Source: an uncultured Peptococcaceae bacterium
GTDB taxonomy: Bacteria; Bacillota; Limnochordia; Darwinibacteriales; Darwinibacteriaceae
NCBI GenBank assembly: GCA_937988745.1
Contig: CALKAR010000022.1
Coordinates: 1-64,000 of the forward strand
DNA length: 64,000 nucleotides
Reading direction: 5' to 3'
Shown: positions 17,381-26,085 of the stretch, one piece after another
Position numbering within the stretch: position 1 is the first letter of the stretch
Layout of the letters: each line of letters opens with the position of its first letter
Made by a program: the position numbers and the translations under genes
The notes under the pieces: generated by a model
Database searches by the model: none
What the model was told of the DNA's origin: nothing
The model's input: the letters and a program-made list of their open reading frames with translations, nothing else

Positions 17381-17749
17381 CTAACTGTCAGTAATAATCT
17401 CTTGCAGCCGTTGGCGTGCCTGGCTGAGCAGCTCTCGTTCAGTATCAGAGCCCTCCCGTGCTGCACACAAGCGGTCTAGCTCATCGAGGATCACAAGAAG
17501 CTCTTCGCAGCGCTCTACCCTCCGGATATGCTTTGCAACCAGGGCCAGCTTCTCCTCGTAGTCTTCTACAATAGCTGCCGAACGCCGCAGGATATCATAG
17601 ACTGCTTGACGCGACACACCTAACTGCTCTCCGATCTCCCCTAACGAGAGATCATCATGAAAATACAGCTGATAAACCTCTTGTTGGCGATCGGTCAGCA
17701 GCGGGCCATAGAAGTCAAACAGCAAGCTCATCCGCAGCGTTCTTTCCAT
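17381..17749 (-). CDS. ylxM: YlxM family SRP-associated HTH protein
   Basis: Small helix-turn-helix protein that modulates SRP GTPase activity in streptococci. From ATG 17749 it has 122 residues, with the typical MSLLFDFYGPLLTDRQQEVYQLYFHDDLSLGEIGEQLGVSRQAVYDILRR region (about 7-55) followed by a helical tail. The open frame reaches back to 17818, but that part covers the promoter; AGGAG lies seven bases before 17749. Always next to ffh in Bacillota. Confidence 0.93.
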   Translation of the reverse strand: MERTLRMSLLFDFYGPLLTDRQQEVYQLYFHDDLSLGEIGEQLGVSRQAVYDILRRSAAIVEDYEEKLALVAKHIRRVERCEELLVILDELDRLCAAREGSDTERELLSQARQRLQEIITDS

Positions 17750-17789
17750 GTCATTACTCCTGTTAACCAAAAATGCTTTACACCAAAAT

Positions 17790-17818
17790 AGTATAGCGCC
17801 GCTGCCAACCTGTGTCAA
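17790..17818 (-). promoter_or_regulatory. Strong sigma-A promoter of ylxM-ffh-rpsP-...-rplS operon
   Basis: TTGACA (17818-17813), a 17-base spacer and TATACT (17795-17790) on the minus strand. The -35 element begins about ten bases after the ftsY stop. This near-consensus promoter makes the SRP/ribosomal operon independent of smc-ftsY. Confidence 0.85.
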
Positions 17819-17827
17819 GTACTAATC

Positions 17828-18955
17828 CTAGTCAAAGAGTGCGCGAGAGAACTCTTCAGGATCAAAGTCTCTAAGGTCAGTGTACTGTTCGCCAACTCCA
17901 ATTAATTTCACAGGCAGGTTGAGCTCACGGCCGAGCGCCAAAACGATCCCACCCTTGGCAGTGCCATCAAGTTTTGTGAGTACAACACCTGTCAGAGGCA
18001 CTGCTTCGCTGAACTGTCTGCCTTGGCTGAGGGCATTTTGACCTGTTGTGGCATCTACGACCAACAGGACCTCATCTACATCGCGGCCCAACTCTCGCTG
18101 CACAACACGATGTACCTTGCCCAGCTCAGCCATTAAGTTGGACTTAGTCTGCAGGCGGCCAGCTGTATCCAGAATCAGAACGTCACAGCCGCGGGCCCGG
18201 GCGGCGTTAACGGCATCATAAGCCACTGCGGCCGGATCAGAACCTTCTTGATGGCTGATAAAGTCGACTCCTACACGGTCGGCCCAGACTTTGAGCTGGT
18301 CAATGGCTGCAGCACGGAAGGTATCGCCTGCACCAAGGAGAACTTTGGCTCCTTCCTGCTTAAAGCGGTAGGCAAGCTTACCAATGGTAGTCGTTTTGCC
18401 TGCACCATTAACACCAACTACCATAATTACGTAAGGCGTCTCCACTGCATCCTTCAACGGTTCAGCATTCTCTTTAAGCATGGTAGTGATTTCATCCGAG
18501 AGTAGGTTCTTAAGAGCCTCGCCTTCTGTAATCTTTTCTTGTTCGGCTCTGTCTCTTAGACGATCCACCAGTTCTACTGCTGTCGGGACGCCAACGTCAG
18601 CTTGAATCAGCAGTTCCTCCAGTTCTTCAAACAGTTCTTCATCGACCTTCCGGCCTGTCACCAACTGTTCTACCCGATCAACAAATCCCTTTCTAGTCTT
18701 TGAAAGGCCGGTTTTCAAACGCTGGAAGAAGTTCTGCTTTGCTGGAGGACTCTCCTCAACAACTGGTAATTCTGCTTCAGATTTATCATCCATAGGAAGC
18801 TCAGTTTTCTCTTCTTCTACTTCTACCTCTGTCTCAAGATCGAGCTCGGGTTCGTCCAGCGGCTCACTCTCTGTAACGAGGCTGTCCTCCTGGATCTGGC
18901 GCTCCTCTTCCTTTTTTTTCTGTCCTTTCTTTCCGAATATCCGTTTCCAGAACAC
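17828..18955 (-). CDS. ftsY: Signal recognition particle receptor FtsY
   Basis: Membrane-associated GTPase that receives SRP-ribosome complexes. The 375 residues begin with a basic patch followed by a strongly acidic, low-complexity region (about 20-65), then the NG domain with GVNGAGKTTTIGKLA, GDTFRAAAIDQL, DTAGRLQT and TKLDGTAKGG. The start is GTG at 18955, five bases after AGGAGGG, which overlaps the last codons of smc. Confidence 0.96.
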   Translation of the reverse strand: MFWKRIFGKKGQKKKEEERQIQEDSLVTESEPLDEPELDLETEVEVEEEKTELPMDDKSEAELPVVEESPPAKQNFFQRLKTGLSKTRKGFVDRVEQLVTGRKVDEELFEELEELLIQADVGVPTAVELVDRLRDRAEQEKITEGEALKNLLSDEITTMLKENAEPLKDAVETPYVIMVVGVNGAGKTTTIGKLAYRFKQEGAKVLLGAGDTFRAAAIDQLKVWADRVGVDFISHQEGSDPAAVAYDAVNAARARGCDVLILDTAGRLQTKSNLMAELGKVHRVVQRELGRDVDEVLLVVDATTGQNALSQGRQFSEAVPLTGVVLTKLDGTAKGGIVLALGRELNLPVKLIGVGEQYTDLRDFDPEEFSRALFD

Positions 18956-18956
18956 G

Positions 18957-21900
18957 CTAACCCTCCTGATTCATCTTGACTGAGATAATCTGGGAAACTG
19001 CATCGTCATTCATTGTCACTCCGTAGAGTGCGTCGGCAGCCTCCATAGTTGCTTGTCGATGCGTGATGGTCAACACTTGAGTAGTCTGAGAGAACTGCCG
19101 CATTAGCTTGGCAAATCTGTGGAGATTTGCCTCGTCCAGAGCAGCATCAATCTCGTCTAGGATGCAGAATGGCGTGGGCCTTACTCGACGAATCGCAAAC
19201 AAAAGTGCAATTGCTGTTAAGGCTCTTTCTCCACCGGAGAGAAGCAGTAGGTTCTGCAGTTTCTTTCCGGGAGGCTGCGCCATAATCTCTATACCTGTGG
19301 TGAGTGGAGAATCTGGATCAGTCAAAAATAAATCGGCTTGACCGCCTCGAAACAATTCAGTAAACAATTTCTTGAACTCACTTCTCACCGCAGTAAAGGT
19401 TTCCATAAACTTGCTGATGCAGACCTCATCCATTTCCTCAATAACTTCCTTCAGCTGAGCCTTCGCATCATTAAGGTCATTAAGTTGAATGGTTAAGAAA
19501 TGATGGCGTTCCCTCACCTGATCGTATTCTTCCGCCGCGGTGGGGTTTACCATACCTAAACCCCTGATCTGATCTCTAAGTCCATCAATGCGGCTCTTCA
19601 ATTCAGCCTTCGGCTTCTCAACGGTCCTATTTCGCACTTCTTCAGGGTTGAGCTCCCGTTCTTGAAGCAGCTCTAGAATGCGGGTTTCGGACCCAGCCTT
19701 AAGCTGTATGTCGCTTTCTAGACGATACAAACGTCGTTCTACCTGAGTCTTCTGTTTGTTTGTATTCTGCAGCCGTGTATTCAATTCAGCGAGCTCGGCT
19801 TTTTTCTGATCCCGCTCTTCTTTGAACTGTTCTAACCGCGCTGCGAGCTCCTTTCTTTCTTGACGGATCTGCTCAAGAGCTTTTTCTGCAGCCGCAATTT
19901 CTTCGGCCAGCTGGGCTTGCCCCTGCGTCAGCTCAGTTTCTTCTGTCTGAGCCTCTACCAGCACTGCCTCTACTTCTTCGAGCTGACTGTCTACATTCGT
20001 AAGCTGCATGCGCAGTTTCTCGACTCCACCCTTTTCTTCGGCCAACTTAACCTTAGCAGCGCCGATCTTGCTCTGCATCTCATTGATTTCCTGTTCGAGA
20101 ACGTGGAGATCTTGTTCAAGGTTGTGAATCGCTGCTCTGTGGTCAGATTCCGCCTCTTCTTCCTTGCTGAGCTTGGCAGCAGCTGTCTCTTGTTGAGCCA
20201 ACAAGTTCTGCCAAGTTTCCTGCAGGTGTGCAATATCTTCTTCTAGACGGATTTTGCTTTCTAGCTCACGCTCCGCGTCCTTCTTCAGCTGCTCCAGAGT
20301 TTGGTTGAGACGCTGCAGTTCCAAGCGGGATTGAATTTCATCTTGAGCTAGGGCATTGATATCCTGGTCGATCTCATTCAAGGCATCCTGCAGCTCTTTT
20401 AGCGCAGCTTGCAGCTGTTTAGCCTGTTCTGACTGTCTGTCTAGTTCTGCTTCGAGCTGTGCTATTTCACTCTTGCGGCTCAAAAGTCCCGACGTGCGGG
20501 TTGTCTGGCTTCCGCCTGTCATGGCACCGCTTGGGAACACCACAGACCCATCGCGGGTGACAATTCTACTAAAAGAACGCAGAGTTCTTCGGAGGGCCAA
20601 CGCCGAATCCAGGTCTTCAGTGATGACAGTCCGGCCTAATAAAGAGGAGATAACCGGTTTAAACTTTGGATCATACTGTGCTAGTTCAGCTCCTGTGCCC
20701 AACACGCCTGGCTGTTCCAAATGTCTGCGCAGGGCTGGAGGAAACTCATTGGAACGCATAGCATCTAACGGCAGGAATGTGGCTCTGCCTCCATTGGTCT
20801 GTTTCAACCACTCGATTAATCTCTGTGCAGCCGATTCATTTGGTGTAATTATGTTCTGCAGTGCTGAACCTAAAGCTACTTCAAAAGCAAGTTCTAGTCC
20901 GGGCGGGACCTGAATTACATCGGCTACAGTACCGAGAATAAGCTGACGGTGTGCTTCAGTCTGCATCAAGCGTTTAACGCTCACAGCATAGCCTTCATAA
21001 TCTGCATCGAGCTCCCGCAGAGTGTTCAGACGGGCCTGAATCTTAGTCGCTTGGGCCTGAACAGAACGGATTTTGCCCTCAACTCGAGCTGCCTCCTGTG
21101 ATAGTGCAACCCTCTTCTGCTTAAACTCTGCCGCCTTCTTCTGCGTCTCTGCCATTTGTGCTTCGTAGAGTTGATGAAGCCTTTGGGTCTCAGCAGCTGC
21201 CTTTTCCACTTCATCTAGGCGTGATGCGCTTTCTGCTGCGGCCTGCTGGCGTACTTCAATTTGCTTCGCAAGTGTTTCCTCTTCTTTAGCAAAATTTCTT
21301 TGGAAGTTGCGCAGTTCTGTCAAGCTGCGCATAAACTCGAAGAACTCATCTTTAGCTGTCTCCAAGGCTGTCCGGAGCTCGTCGCGCCTTTTCTGCTGCT
21401 CAGCAAATTGGCGTTCTTCTGCGCCGATTTGCTCTTCTACCACACGGCACTTCAACAGAGCTGCTTCCAATTCGGTCTTAACCTGTAATTGCTTATCCTC
21501 GAGGTCCGCCTTCTGGCGAATCCGGTTTTTGCGCAGTTCTGCCAGTGCTGAAAGCCTGTGGGTATTATTCTTACGGCGCTCATTTTTTAGAGCAATTTCG
21601 CTGTCTAGTGCGTTTTGTCGCTCTGCCAGCTCAATCTGGCGAGCTTGTCCCTGTTCTAGGTTTAGTTCAAGCTCTTGAAGCAGTCGATTAACTTCGGCCG
21701 CTTTTTGCTCCAGTTCAGCGAGTTCAGTTCCGATTTTCTCTGCCATTTGCGATACATCGCGATACTCAGCGGCGAGGCTTGTCCGTTCAGTATCAATTTC
21801 TTGGAGCTGCAGAGCATAGAAATCCTGCTCAACTGAGAGAAGCTCACCAGCCAATTCTTGATAACGCCTCGCCTTCTCTGCTTCTTTCTGCAGAGGGCCT

Positions 21901-22505
21901 AGACGCTGATCGAGTTCATTTAAGATGTCCGTGACGCGCACCAGATCCTGGTTTGTCTGCTCGATCTTCTTAAGCGCTTCTTCCTTGCGCTGTCTGTATT
22001 TAATGATACCTGCTGTCTCTTCGAGCAGAACACGGCGATCTTGAGATCGGACACTCAAGACCGCATCAATCTGACCTTGTCCGATAATGGCATAGCCTTC
22101 TCGTCCCAGCCCTGTATCCGTAAACAGGTCTTGGATATCTTTCAGCCTGCACTGCCTGCCATTGATCATGAATTGGCTTTCACCAGAGCGATATACGCGG
22201 CGTGTTACAGTGACTTCCGCGAACTCAATAGGTAGATACCCTTCACTGTTGTCAAGGGTCAGCTGCACTTCTGCCATTCCCAATGGCTTCTTGCCATCGC
22301 TGCCGGAGAAAATGACGTCTTCCATCTTGCTTCCGCGCAGTTGTCGGGCACTCTGCTCCCCTAATACCCAGCGTACTGCATCTGATATATTGCTTTTTCC
22401 ACTGCCATTTGGGCCTACAATCGCGGTAATTCCGCTGCCAAACTCTAAGCAGACCCGGTTGGCAAAGGATTTAAAACCCACCATTTCTAAGCGCTTGAGC
22501 CGCAT
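18957..22505 (-). CDS. smc: Chromosome segregation protein SMC
   Basis: Condensin ATPase that loads at parS/ParB and compacts the chromosome. About 1182 residues: Walker A GPNGSGKSN near the N terminus, two long coiled coils, a central hinge with the conserved glycines (about 505-660, near GTVADVIQVPPG and TRDGSVVFPSGAMTGGS), and C-terminal signature LLSGGERALTAIALLFAI plus Walker B FCILDEIDAALDEANL. ATG 22505 follows GGAGG and gives the standard MRLKRLEMVGFKSF start; the frame extends to 22547 across the promoter. Confidence 0.96.
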   Translation of the reverse strand: MRLKRLEMVGFKSFANRVCLEFGSGITAIVGPNGSGKSNISDAVRWVLGEQSARQLRGSKMEDVIFSGSDGKKPLGMAEVQLTLDNSEGYLPIEFAEVTVTRRVYRSGESQFMINGRQCRLKDIQDLFTDTGLGREGYAIIGQGQIDAVLSVRSQDRRVLLEETAGIIKYRQRKEEALKKIEQTNQDLVRVTDILNELDQRLGPLQKEAEKARRYQELAGELLSVEQDFYALQLQEIDTERTSLAAEYRDVSQMAEKIGTELAELEQKAAEVNRLLQELELNLEQGQARQIELAERQNALDSEIALKNERRKNNTHRLSALAELRKNRIRQKADLEDKQLQVKTELEAALLKCRVVEEQIGAEERQFAEQQKRRDELRTALETAKDEFFEFMRSLTELRNFQRNFAKEEETLAKQIEVRQQAAAESASRLDEVEKAAAETQRLHQLYEAQMAETQKKAAEFKQKRVALSQEAARVEGKIRSVQAQATKIQARLNTLRELDADYEGYAVSVKRLMQTEAHRQLILGTVADVIQVPPGLELAFEVALGSALQNIITPNESAAQRLIEWLKQTNGGRATFLPLDAMRSNEFPPALRRHLEQPGVLGTGAELAQYDPKFKPVISSLLGRTVITEDLDSALALRRTLRSFSRIVTRDGSVVFPSGAMTGGSQTTRTSGLLSRKSEIAQLEAELDRQSEQAKQLQAALKELQDALNEIDQDINALAQDEIQSRLELQRLNQTLEQLKKDAERELESKIRLEEDIAHLQETWQNLLAQQETAAAKLSKEEEAESDHRAAIHNLEQDLHVLEQEINEMQSKIGAAKVKLAEEKGGVEKLRMQLTNVDSQLEEVEAVLVEAQTEETELTQGQAQLAEEIAAAEKALEQIRQERKELAARLEQFKEERDQKKAELAELNTRLQNTNKQKTQVERRLYRLESDIQLKAGSETRILELLQERELNPEEVRNRTVEKPKAELKSRIDGLRDQIRGLGMVNPTAAEEYDQVRERHHFLTIQLNDLNDAKAQLKEVIEEMDEVCISKFMETFTAVRSEFKKLFTELFRGGQADLFLTDPDSPLTTGIEIMAQPPGKKLQNLLLLSGGERALTAIALLFAIRRVRPTPFCILDEIDAALDEANLHRFAKLMRQFSQTTQVLTITHRQATMEAADALYGVTMNDDAVSQIISVKMNQEG

Positions 22506-22537
22506 TATATTCCTCCATTGCGGAAATATCCTTGGAT

Positions 22538-22546
22538 ATTGTACCA
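22538..22546 (-). promoter_or_regulatory. Extended -10 promoter of smc
   Basis: TGGTACAAT on the minus strand (TG at 22546-22545, TACAAT at 22543-22538), an extended -10 element without a clear -35. About 33 bases before the smc start. It separates smc-ftsY from the sigma factor gene upstream. Confidence 0.5.
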
Positions 22547-22610
22547 TATCCTGGAGGAAAAAAGAACAGCTAGGCTCGATACAGAAGGGTTATCCGGTCA
22601 AATAACAGCC

Positions 22611-23294
22611 TTAGTTTTTCACGGGAAGTTCGAGGTAGAGATCCTCCCGCCGGCGCACCTCAGTTGGTACATCGGGGCTTAGAAGTGAGCCATATTCACC
22701 CAGCAGCCTCCGCAGTTTCGCTTTGACACGGGTGCGGGCGTTGTCGATCACCTTAGGGCCCACACCGATATCTTCTTGAATTTCACTGCAGGTGTATCCT
22801 TTAATTAAACGGGTAATGACAGCGTATTCCAGCACCGAGAGATGATTCCGCAGTACTTCATCGAGAAGATCGTTTACAATTTTTTCCTCAATTAACTGCT
22901 CCGGATCGATATCTGCCGGATCAGCCGGCACAATATCGAGAACGATGCGGTTCTCATCGGTTCCTATAGTGGCCTGCAGGGACACTGCTTCATTTAGCAA
23001 GCGGTGCTTGTTGCCATTTGTCTGCTTAATTACGTTATAGACACGCCGTAAAATGCAGATGTACGCGAATGAACTGAATTTGACATCGAACTTCTCCGGC
23101 TTGTACTCATCAATAGCGTTAAGTAGCCCGATGAGTCCTTCCTGAAGAAGGTCTTCAAAATCCAGAAAGCTGGCGTAGTAATTGCGGATTATGTACTTGA
23201 CCATGGGTACATATTTTGCCACCAGTTTTTCTTTGGCAGCCATCTCGCCTTTTCTAATCTGCTTGATTAACTCCAGGTCAAGCTTTTGGTTCAC
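22611..23294 (-). CDS. SigH-like sigma-70 family factor
   Basis: Directs RNA polymerase to alternative promoters. 227 residues: sigma region 2 at about 24-95 (FLDFEDLLQEGLIGLLNAIDEYKP, FSSFAYICILRRVYNVIKQ), a linker with the SigH-like VSLQ...ENRIVLDIVPADPADIDPEQ, and region 4 HTH at about 150-197 (YTCSEIQEDIGVGPKVIDNARTRVKAKL). A charged tail of about 28 residues follows region 4. The start is GTG at 23294, five bases after AGGAGGGG. Its position between rnc and smc is not the usual sigH locus, so it may be a relocated sigH or a paralogue. Divergent from the S24-like gene. Confidence 0.82.
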   Translation of the reverse strand: MNQKLDLELIKQIRKGEMAAKEKLVAKYVPMVKYIIRNYYASFLDFEDLLQEGLIGLLNAIDEYKPEKFDVKFSSFAYICILRRVYNVIKQTNGNKHRLLNEAVSLQATIGTDENRIVLDIVPADPADIDPEQLIEEKIVNDLLDEVLRNHLSVLEYAVITRLIKGYTCSEIQEDIGVGPKVIDNARTRVKAKLRRLLGEYGSLLSPDVPTEVRRREDLYLELPVKN

Positions 23295-23320
23295 AGCTTC
23301 CCCTCCTGTCGCTTACTGGT

Positions 23321-23339
23321 ACATGCTCTACTAGCATGT
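23321..23339. promoter_or_regulatory. Perfect palindrome, candidate operator upstream of sigma gene
   Basis: ACATGCT, five bases, AGCATGT: a 7-bp perfect inverted repeat centred about 36 bases before the sigma factor start, in the divergent intergenic region shared with an HTH/S24-like gene. The size and spacing suit a dimeric HTH repressor. Confidence 0.5.
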
Positions 23340-23384
23340 ATATGCCTGCGAGGATGAGCTATGACTCACATTGATAGACAAACG

Positions 23385-23418
23385 CCCTTGGTTTTCCATA
23401 GTTTATGGTACTCAAGGG
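23385..23418. repeat. Two-tier hairpin in sigma/S24 intergenic region
   Basis: CCCTTG at 23385 pairs with CAAGGG at 23413, enclosing CCATA-gtt-TATGG. No U-run follows on either strand, so it is not an obvious terminator. It would lie in the leader of the sigma factor transcript if its promoter is further upstream. Confidence 0.4.
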
Positions 23419-23468
23419 GGCATTTCGCCAGCTACAGCCGTTTTCACCCATGGTTTCTGTAAAGGTAT

Positions 23469-23497
23469 TTGAACTTCTTATCCTAATTTAGTATTCG
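23469..23497 (+). promoter_or_regulatory. Possible promoter of HTH/S24-like gene
   Basis: TTGAAC (23469-23474), 17 bases, TATTCG (23492-23497). The -10 element is imperfect. About 44 bases before the gene's start. Confidence 0.4.
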
Positions 23498-23540
23498 ATA
23501 CCAGTGGATGCATGATATGTCCGATTAGGGTGGGAAGGGT

Positions 23541-24116
23541 TTGCAATCTCCAGATTATCTCACAAAGATGGCGAATTTGGTAAGAGAAAACCCCAGTATT
23601 ACGGTACGGGAAATCGCCCGTGCCCTTCAATTTGCTGATAGCAAATCAGTCTATTATTGGTTAGACAAACATCATTTTAGGGGAATCAATGAGTTCAAGC
23701 GAGAGGTACTTTCTGATCCCCATCTCTTCACCGAAGGCCTTACAGTTGCGGTGAACGACAGCGCTCTGTACTTAGCGCGAGCGGCCTTGTACTCGTGGAA
23801 TCCCAAAGAAAAAAAACCCGTGGGCGAATGGTGGTTTCTACACGACCATCCTTACCCACAGGGTCTATTTGCAGTTCGAGTTGGAGACCGCAGCTTCAGC
23901 CCATGGCTGATGCCTGATGACATCCTCATAATTGAGAAACACAGTCAAACACAGACTGATGATTGGATTCTGCTCTCCAACCAGCGTACATATTTCTTAG
24001 GAGTTACGGTAGCAGGTGGCGTTCTAATCGATCCCCGCACCGGTGAGCAGTTCCCAAACGACTTTGGCCGCATGGGACGGATTATTCGTCAGGAACGCGT
24101 ATTCGAAAAATCATAG
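23541..24116 (+). CDS. HTH protein with LexA/S24-like domain lacking the catalytic lysine
   Basis: 191 residues. The N terminus (about 10-55) looks like a winged or helix-turn-helix DNA-binding domain (ITVREIARALQFADSKSVYYWL). The C-terminal half resembles the S24 (LexA/repressor) fold: LFAVRVGDRSFSPWLMPDDILIIEKH aligns with the family's RVxGDSMxPxxxxGD motif, placing S118 at the nucleophile. No lysine occurs at the distance where S24 enzymes have the general base (LexA spacing about 37 residues; around residue 155 the sequence is YFLGVTVAGG), and no Ala-Gly cleavage site is evident. It probably acts as an uncleavable sensor or repressor. Start TTG at 23541 after AGGGTGG. Its divergent partner is the SigH-like gene, and its end overlaps rnc. 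Confidence 0.7.
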   Translation: MQSPDYLTKMANLVRENPSITVREIARALQFADSKSVYYWLDKHHFRGINEFKREVLSDPHLFTEGLTVAVNDSALYLARAALYSWNPKEKKPVGEWWFLHDHPYPQGLFAVRVGDRSFSPWLMPDDILIIEKHSQTQTDDWILLSNQRTYFLGVTVAGGVLIDPRTGEQFPNDFGRMGRIIRQERVFEKS

Positions 24117-24797
24117 TATATCGAGATTAGCTAGAGCTGCCCGAGCTGCTTCCTGGGCAGCTTCTTTCTTGCTCCTTCCATAACCAACGCCTAGGAGCTC
24201 GTCTTCGAAACGCACTTCAACCACAAACTGTTTGTTGTGAGCTGGCCCAGATTCCTCGGCTAATGTGTAAGTTGGCGTTTTCTGTGAGAGCTGTTGAAAA
24301 TGCTCCTGCAGCGTAGTCTTAGCGTCAATTAGCGGCAGCTGACTGGCATCCCACTCAGGCAGATGGGCCAAGATTACCCTCTGGGCTTCTCCAAATCCAC
24401 CATCGAGGTAAACTGCACCATAAACAGCCTCTACAACATCACATAGGACTGAATCACGCTGATGCACACCAGTCAGTTCCTCGCCCTTTCCAACTCTTAA
24501 GAATGTATCCAGCTTTAATTCTCTTCCCAAATCTGCCAAGGTTGGTTCACTGACTAAGTAAGCTCTTATCTTAGCCAGCTGTCCTTCACGCAGATTCGGA
24601 AACCTTGTATATAAATGAGTACTTACGACAAGCTGAAGGACGGCATCGCCTAAGAACTCTAAGCGCTCATAATCTGCTTCGCCTACAGCTGCTCCATAAG
24701 AGCGATGCGTGAGGGCCCGCTCCAGTAGGGTTTTGTTCTTAAACTCGTACCCCAAAGCCTCCTCTAACAGCTTGTACTTGTTCCCCATGCCTTTCAC
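24111..24797 (-). CDS. rnc: Ribonuclease III
   Basis: Cuts double-stranded RNA in rRNA and mRNA processing. 228 residues: the RNase III domain with ERLEFLGDAVLQLV (signature) and DVVEAVYGAVYLDGG, then a C-terminal double-stranded RNA-binding domain ending SKKEAAQEAARAALANL. The GTG at 24797 has GGAGG eight bases upstream; an ATG three codons later is possible. Located directly after fabF and, unusually, separated from smc by two genes. Confidence 0.95.
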   Translation of the reverse strand: MKGMGNKYKLLEEALGYEFKNKTLLERALTHRSYGAAVGEADYERLEFLGDAVLQLVVSTHLYTRFPNLREGQLAKIRAYLVSEPTLADLGRELKLDTFLRVGKGEELTGVHQRDSVLCDVVEAVYGAVYLDGGFGEAQRVILAHLPEWDASQLPLIDAKTTLQEHFQQLSQKTPTYTLAEESGPAHNKQFVVEVRFEDELLGVGYGRSKKEAAQEAARAALANLDIL

Positions 24798-24800
24798 TAA

Positions 24801-26039
24801 TTAATCCTCCCAGCGTTTCATTACCAATACTCCATTGTGACCGCCAAATCCAAAGGAATTGGACATTACATATCGGAGTTCCAATGCGCGGGCTTCGTTC
24901 GGTACATAGTCCAAGGTACATTCAGGATCAGGGATTTCATAATTATAAGTGCCTGGTACAATTTGATTTTCTAAAGCCATCAAAGAGATGGCTGCTTCCA
25001 CGGCCCCAGCGGCCCCAAGCATATGACCAGTCAGTGCCTTGGTCGAACTGACAGCTAGTGACTCAGCGTGCTCCCCAAAGACGGCCTGAATCGCCTGCGA
25101 CTCGTACTTGTCGTTATATTCGGTAGAAGTACCGTGGGCATTGATATACTGCACTTCTTCAGGCTTAATGCCGGCATCGCGCATCGCTGCCTGCATGGCC
25201 CGCTGTGCGCCTTCTCCCTCAGGTGCAGGTGCTGTGATGTGATATGCATCAGAAGTTGCGCCATATCCTACAATTTCACCGTATATGTGTGCGCCGCGAG
25301 CAAGGGCATGTTCCAGGCTTTCCAGAACTAGCACGGCAGCACCTTCTCCCATAACGAAGCCGTCCCTTTCTCGATCAAAGGGGCGTGATGCTTTCTGGGG
25401 TTCATCATTGCGTGTGGACAGCGCCCTAGAAGCAATAAAGCCTGCGATACCTAATGGACAGAGTGCGGCTTCGCTACCGCCTGCCAGCATAACATCCGCA
25501 TCTCCCCTAGCTATAATGCGGAAAGCGTCACCTAAGGAGTGTGTACCTGTGGCGCAAGCAGTGACAGTGCATAAGTTTGGTCCTTTGGCTCCTGCATGGA
25601 TAGCTATCTGCCCGCTTGCCATGTCAGGGATTAACATGGGTACGAAAAACGGACTTATGCGATCCATTCCTTTTTCCACGAGTACACGCGCCTGCTGCTC
25701 GATTGTGCTGATACCACCGATTCCAGAGCCAACCAATACTCCCACACGGTTAGCATTGTGAGGAGTTACAGAAAAGTCGGCATCCTGCAAGCTCTGCAGA
25801 GCGGCCGCCACCGCAAACTGACAAAAGCGGTCCATACGGCGTGCGTCCTTGCGGTCCATATAATCAGTCGGGTCAAAGTCCTTGACTTCTGCTCCAATCT
25901 GCACAGGATAATCCGATGCATCAAAGAGGGTGATCTTCCCAATCCCAGAAACACCGTTGATGACATTCTGCCAGAGCTCGTCTTTGTTTCCTAACGGCGT
26001 CACAGCGCCGATGCCTGTTACCACAACACGCCTTGTCAC
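24801..26039 (-). CDS. fabF: Beta-ketoacyl-ACP synthase II
   Basis: Elongating condensing enzyme of type II fatty acid synthesis. From GTG 26039 the protein has 412 residues with the Cys-His-His triad: C162 in VTACATG, H302 in NAHGTSTEYND and H339 in KALTGHMLGAAG. The GTG lies seven bases after GGAGGG; the TTG at 26054 would place that site inside the gene. It follows acpP after a GC-rich hairpin. Confidence 0.96.
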   Translation of the reverse strand: MTRRVVVTGIGAVTPLGNKDELWQNVINGVSGIGKITLFDASDYPVQIGAEVKDFDPTDYMDRKDARRMDRFCQFAVAAALQSLQDADFSVTPHNANRVGVLVGSGIGGISTIEQQARVLVEKGMDRISPFFVPMLIPDMASGQIAIHAGAKGPNLCTVTACATGTHSLGDAFRIIARGDADVMLAGGSEAALCPLGIAGFIASRALSTRNDEPQKASRPFDRERDGFVMGEGAAVLVLESLEHALARGAHIYGEIVGYGATSDAYHITAPAPEGEGAQRAMQAAMRDAGIKPEEVQYINAHGTSTEYNDKYESQAIQAVFGEHAESLAVSSTKALTGHMLGAAGAVEAAISLMALENQIVPGTYNYEIPDPECTLDYVPNEARALELRYVMSNSFGFGGHNGVLVMKRWED

Positions 26040-26061
26040 GATTCTACCCTCCAAAGAAGGG

Positions 26062-26078
26062 GGGCCGTTTAACGGCCC
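26062..26078 (-). terminator. Hairpin between acpP and fabF
   Basis: GGGCCGT-TAA-ACGGCCC on the minus strand, eight bases after the acpP stop, followed by CCCTTCTTT. It resembles a partial terminator or RNA-processing hairpin that would let acpP be made in excess over fabF. Confidence 0.45.
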
Positions 26079-26085
26079 TCCCTGC

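Noticed and set aside
19860..20246. Cysteine/leucine-rich plus-strand ORF within smc
   Set aside because: Reverse complement of the SMC coiled coil, which is Glu/Gln/Lys-rich and yields Leu/Phe/Ser-rich shadows.
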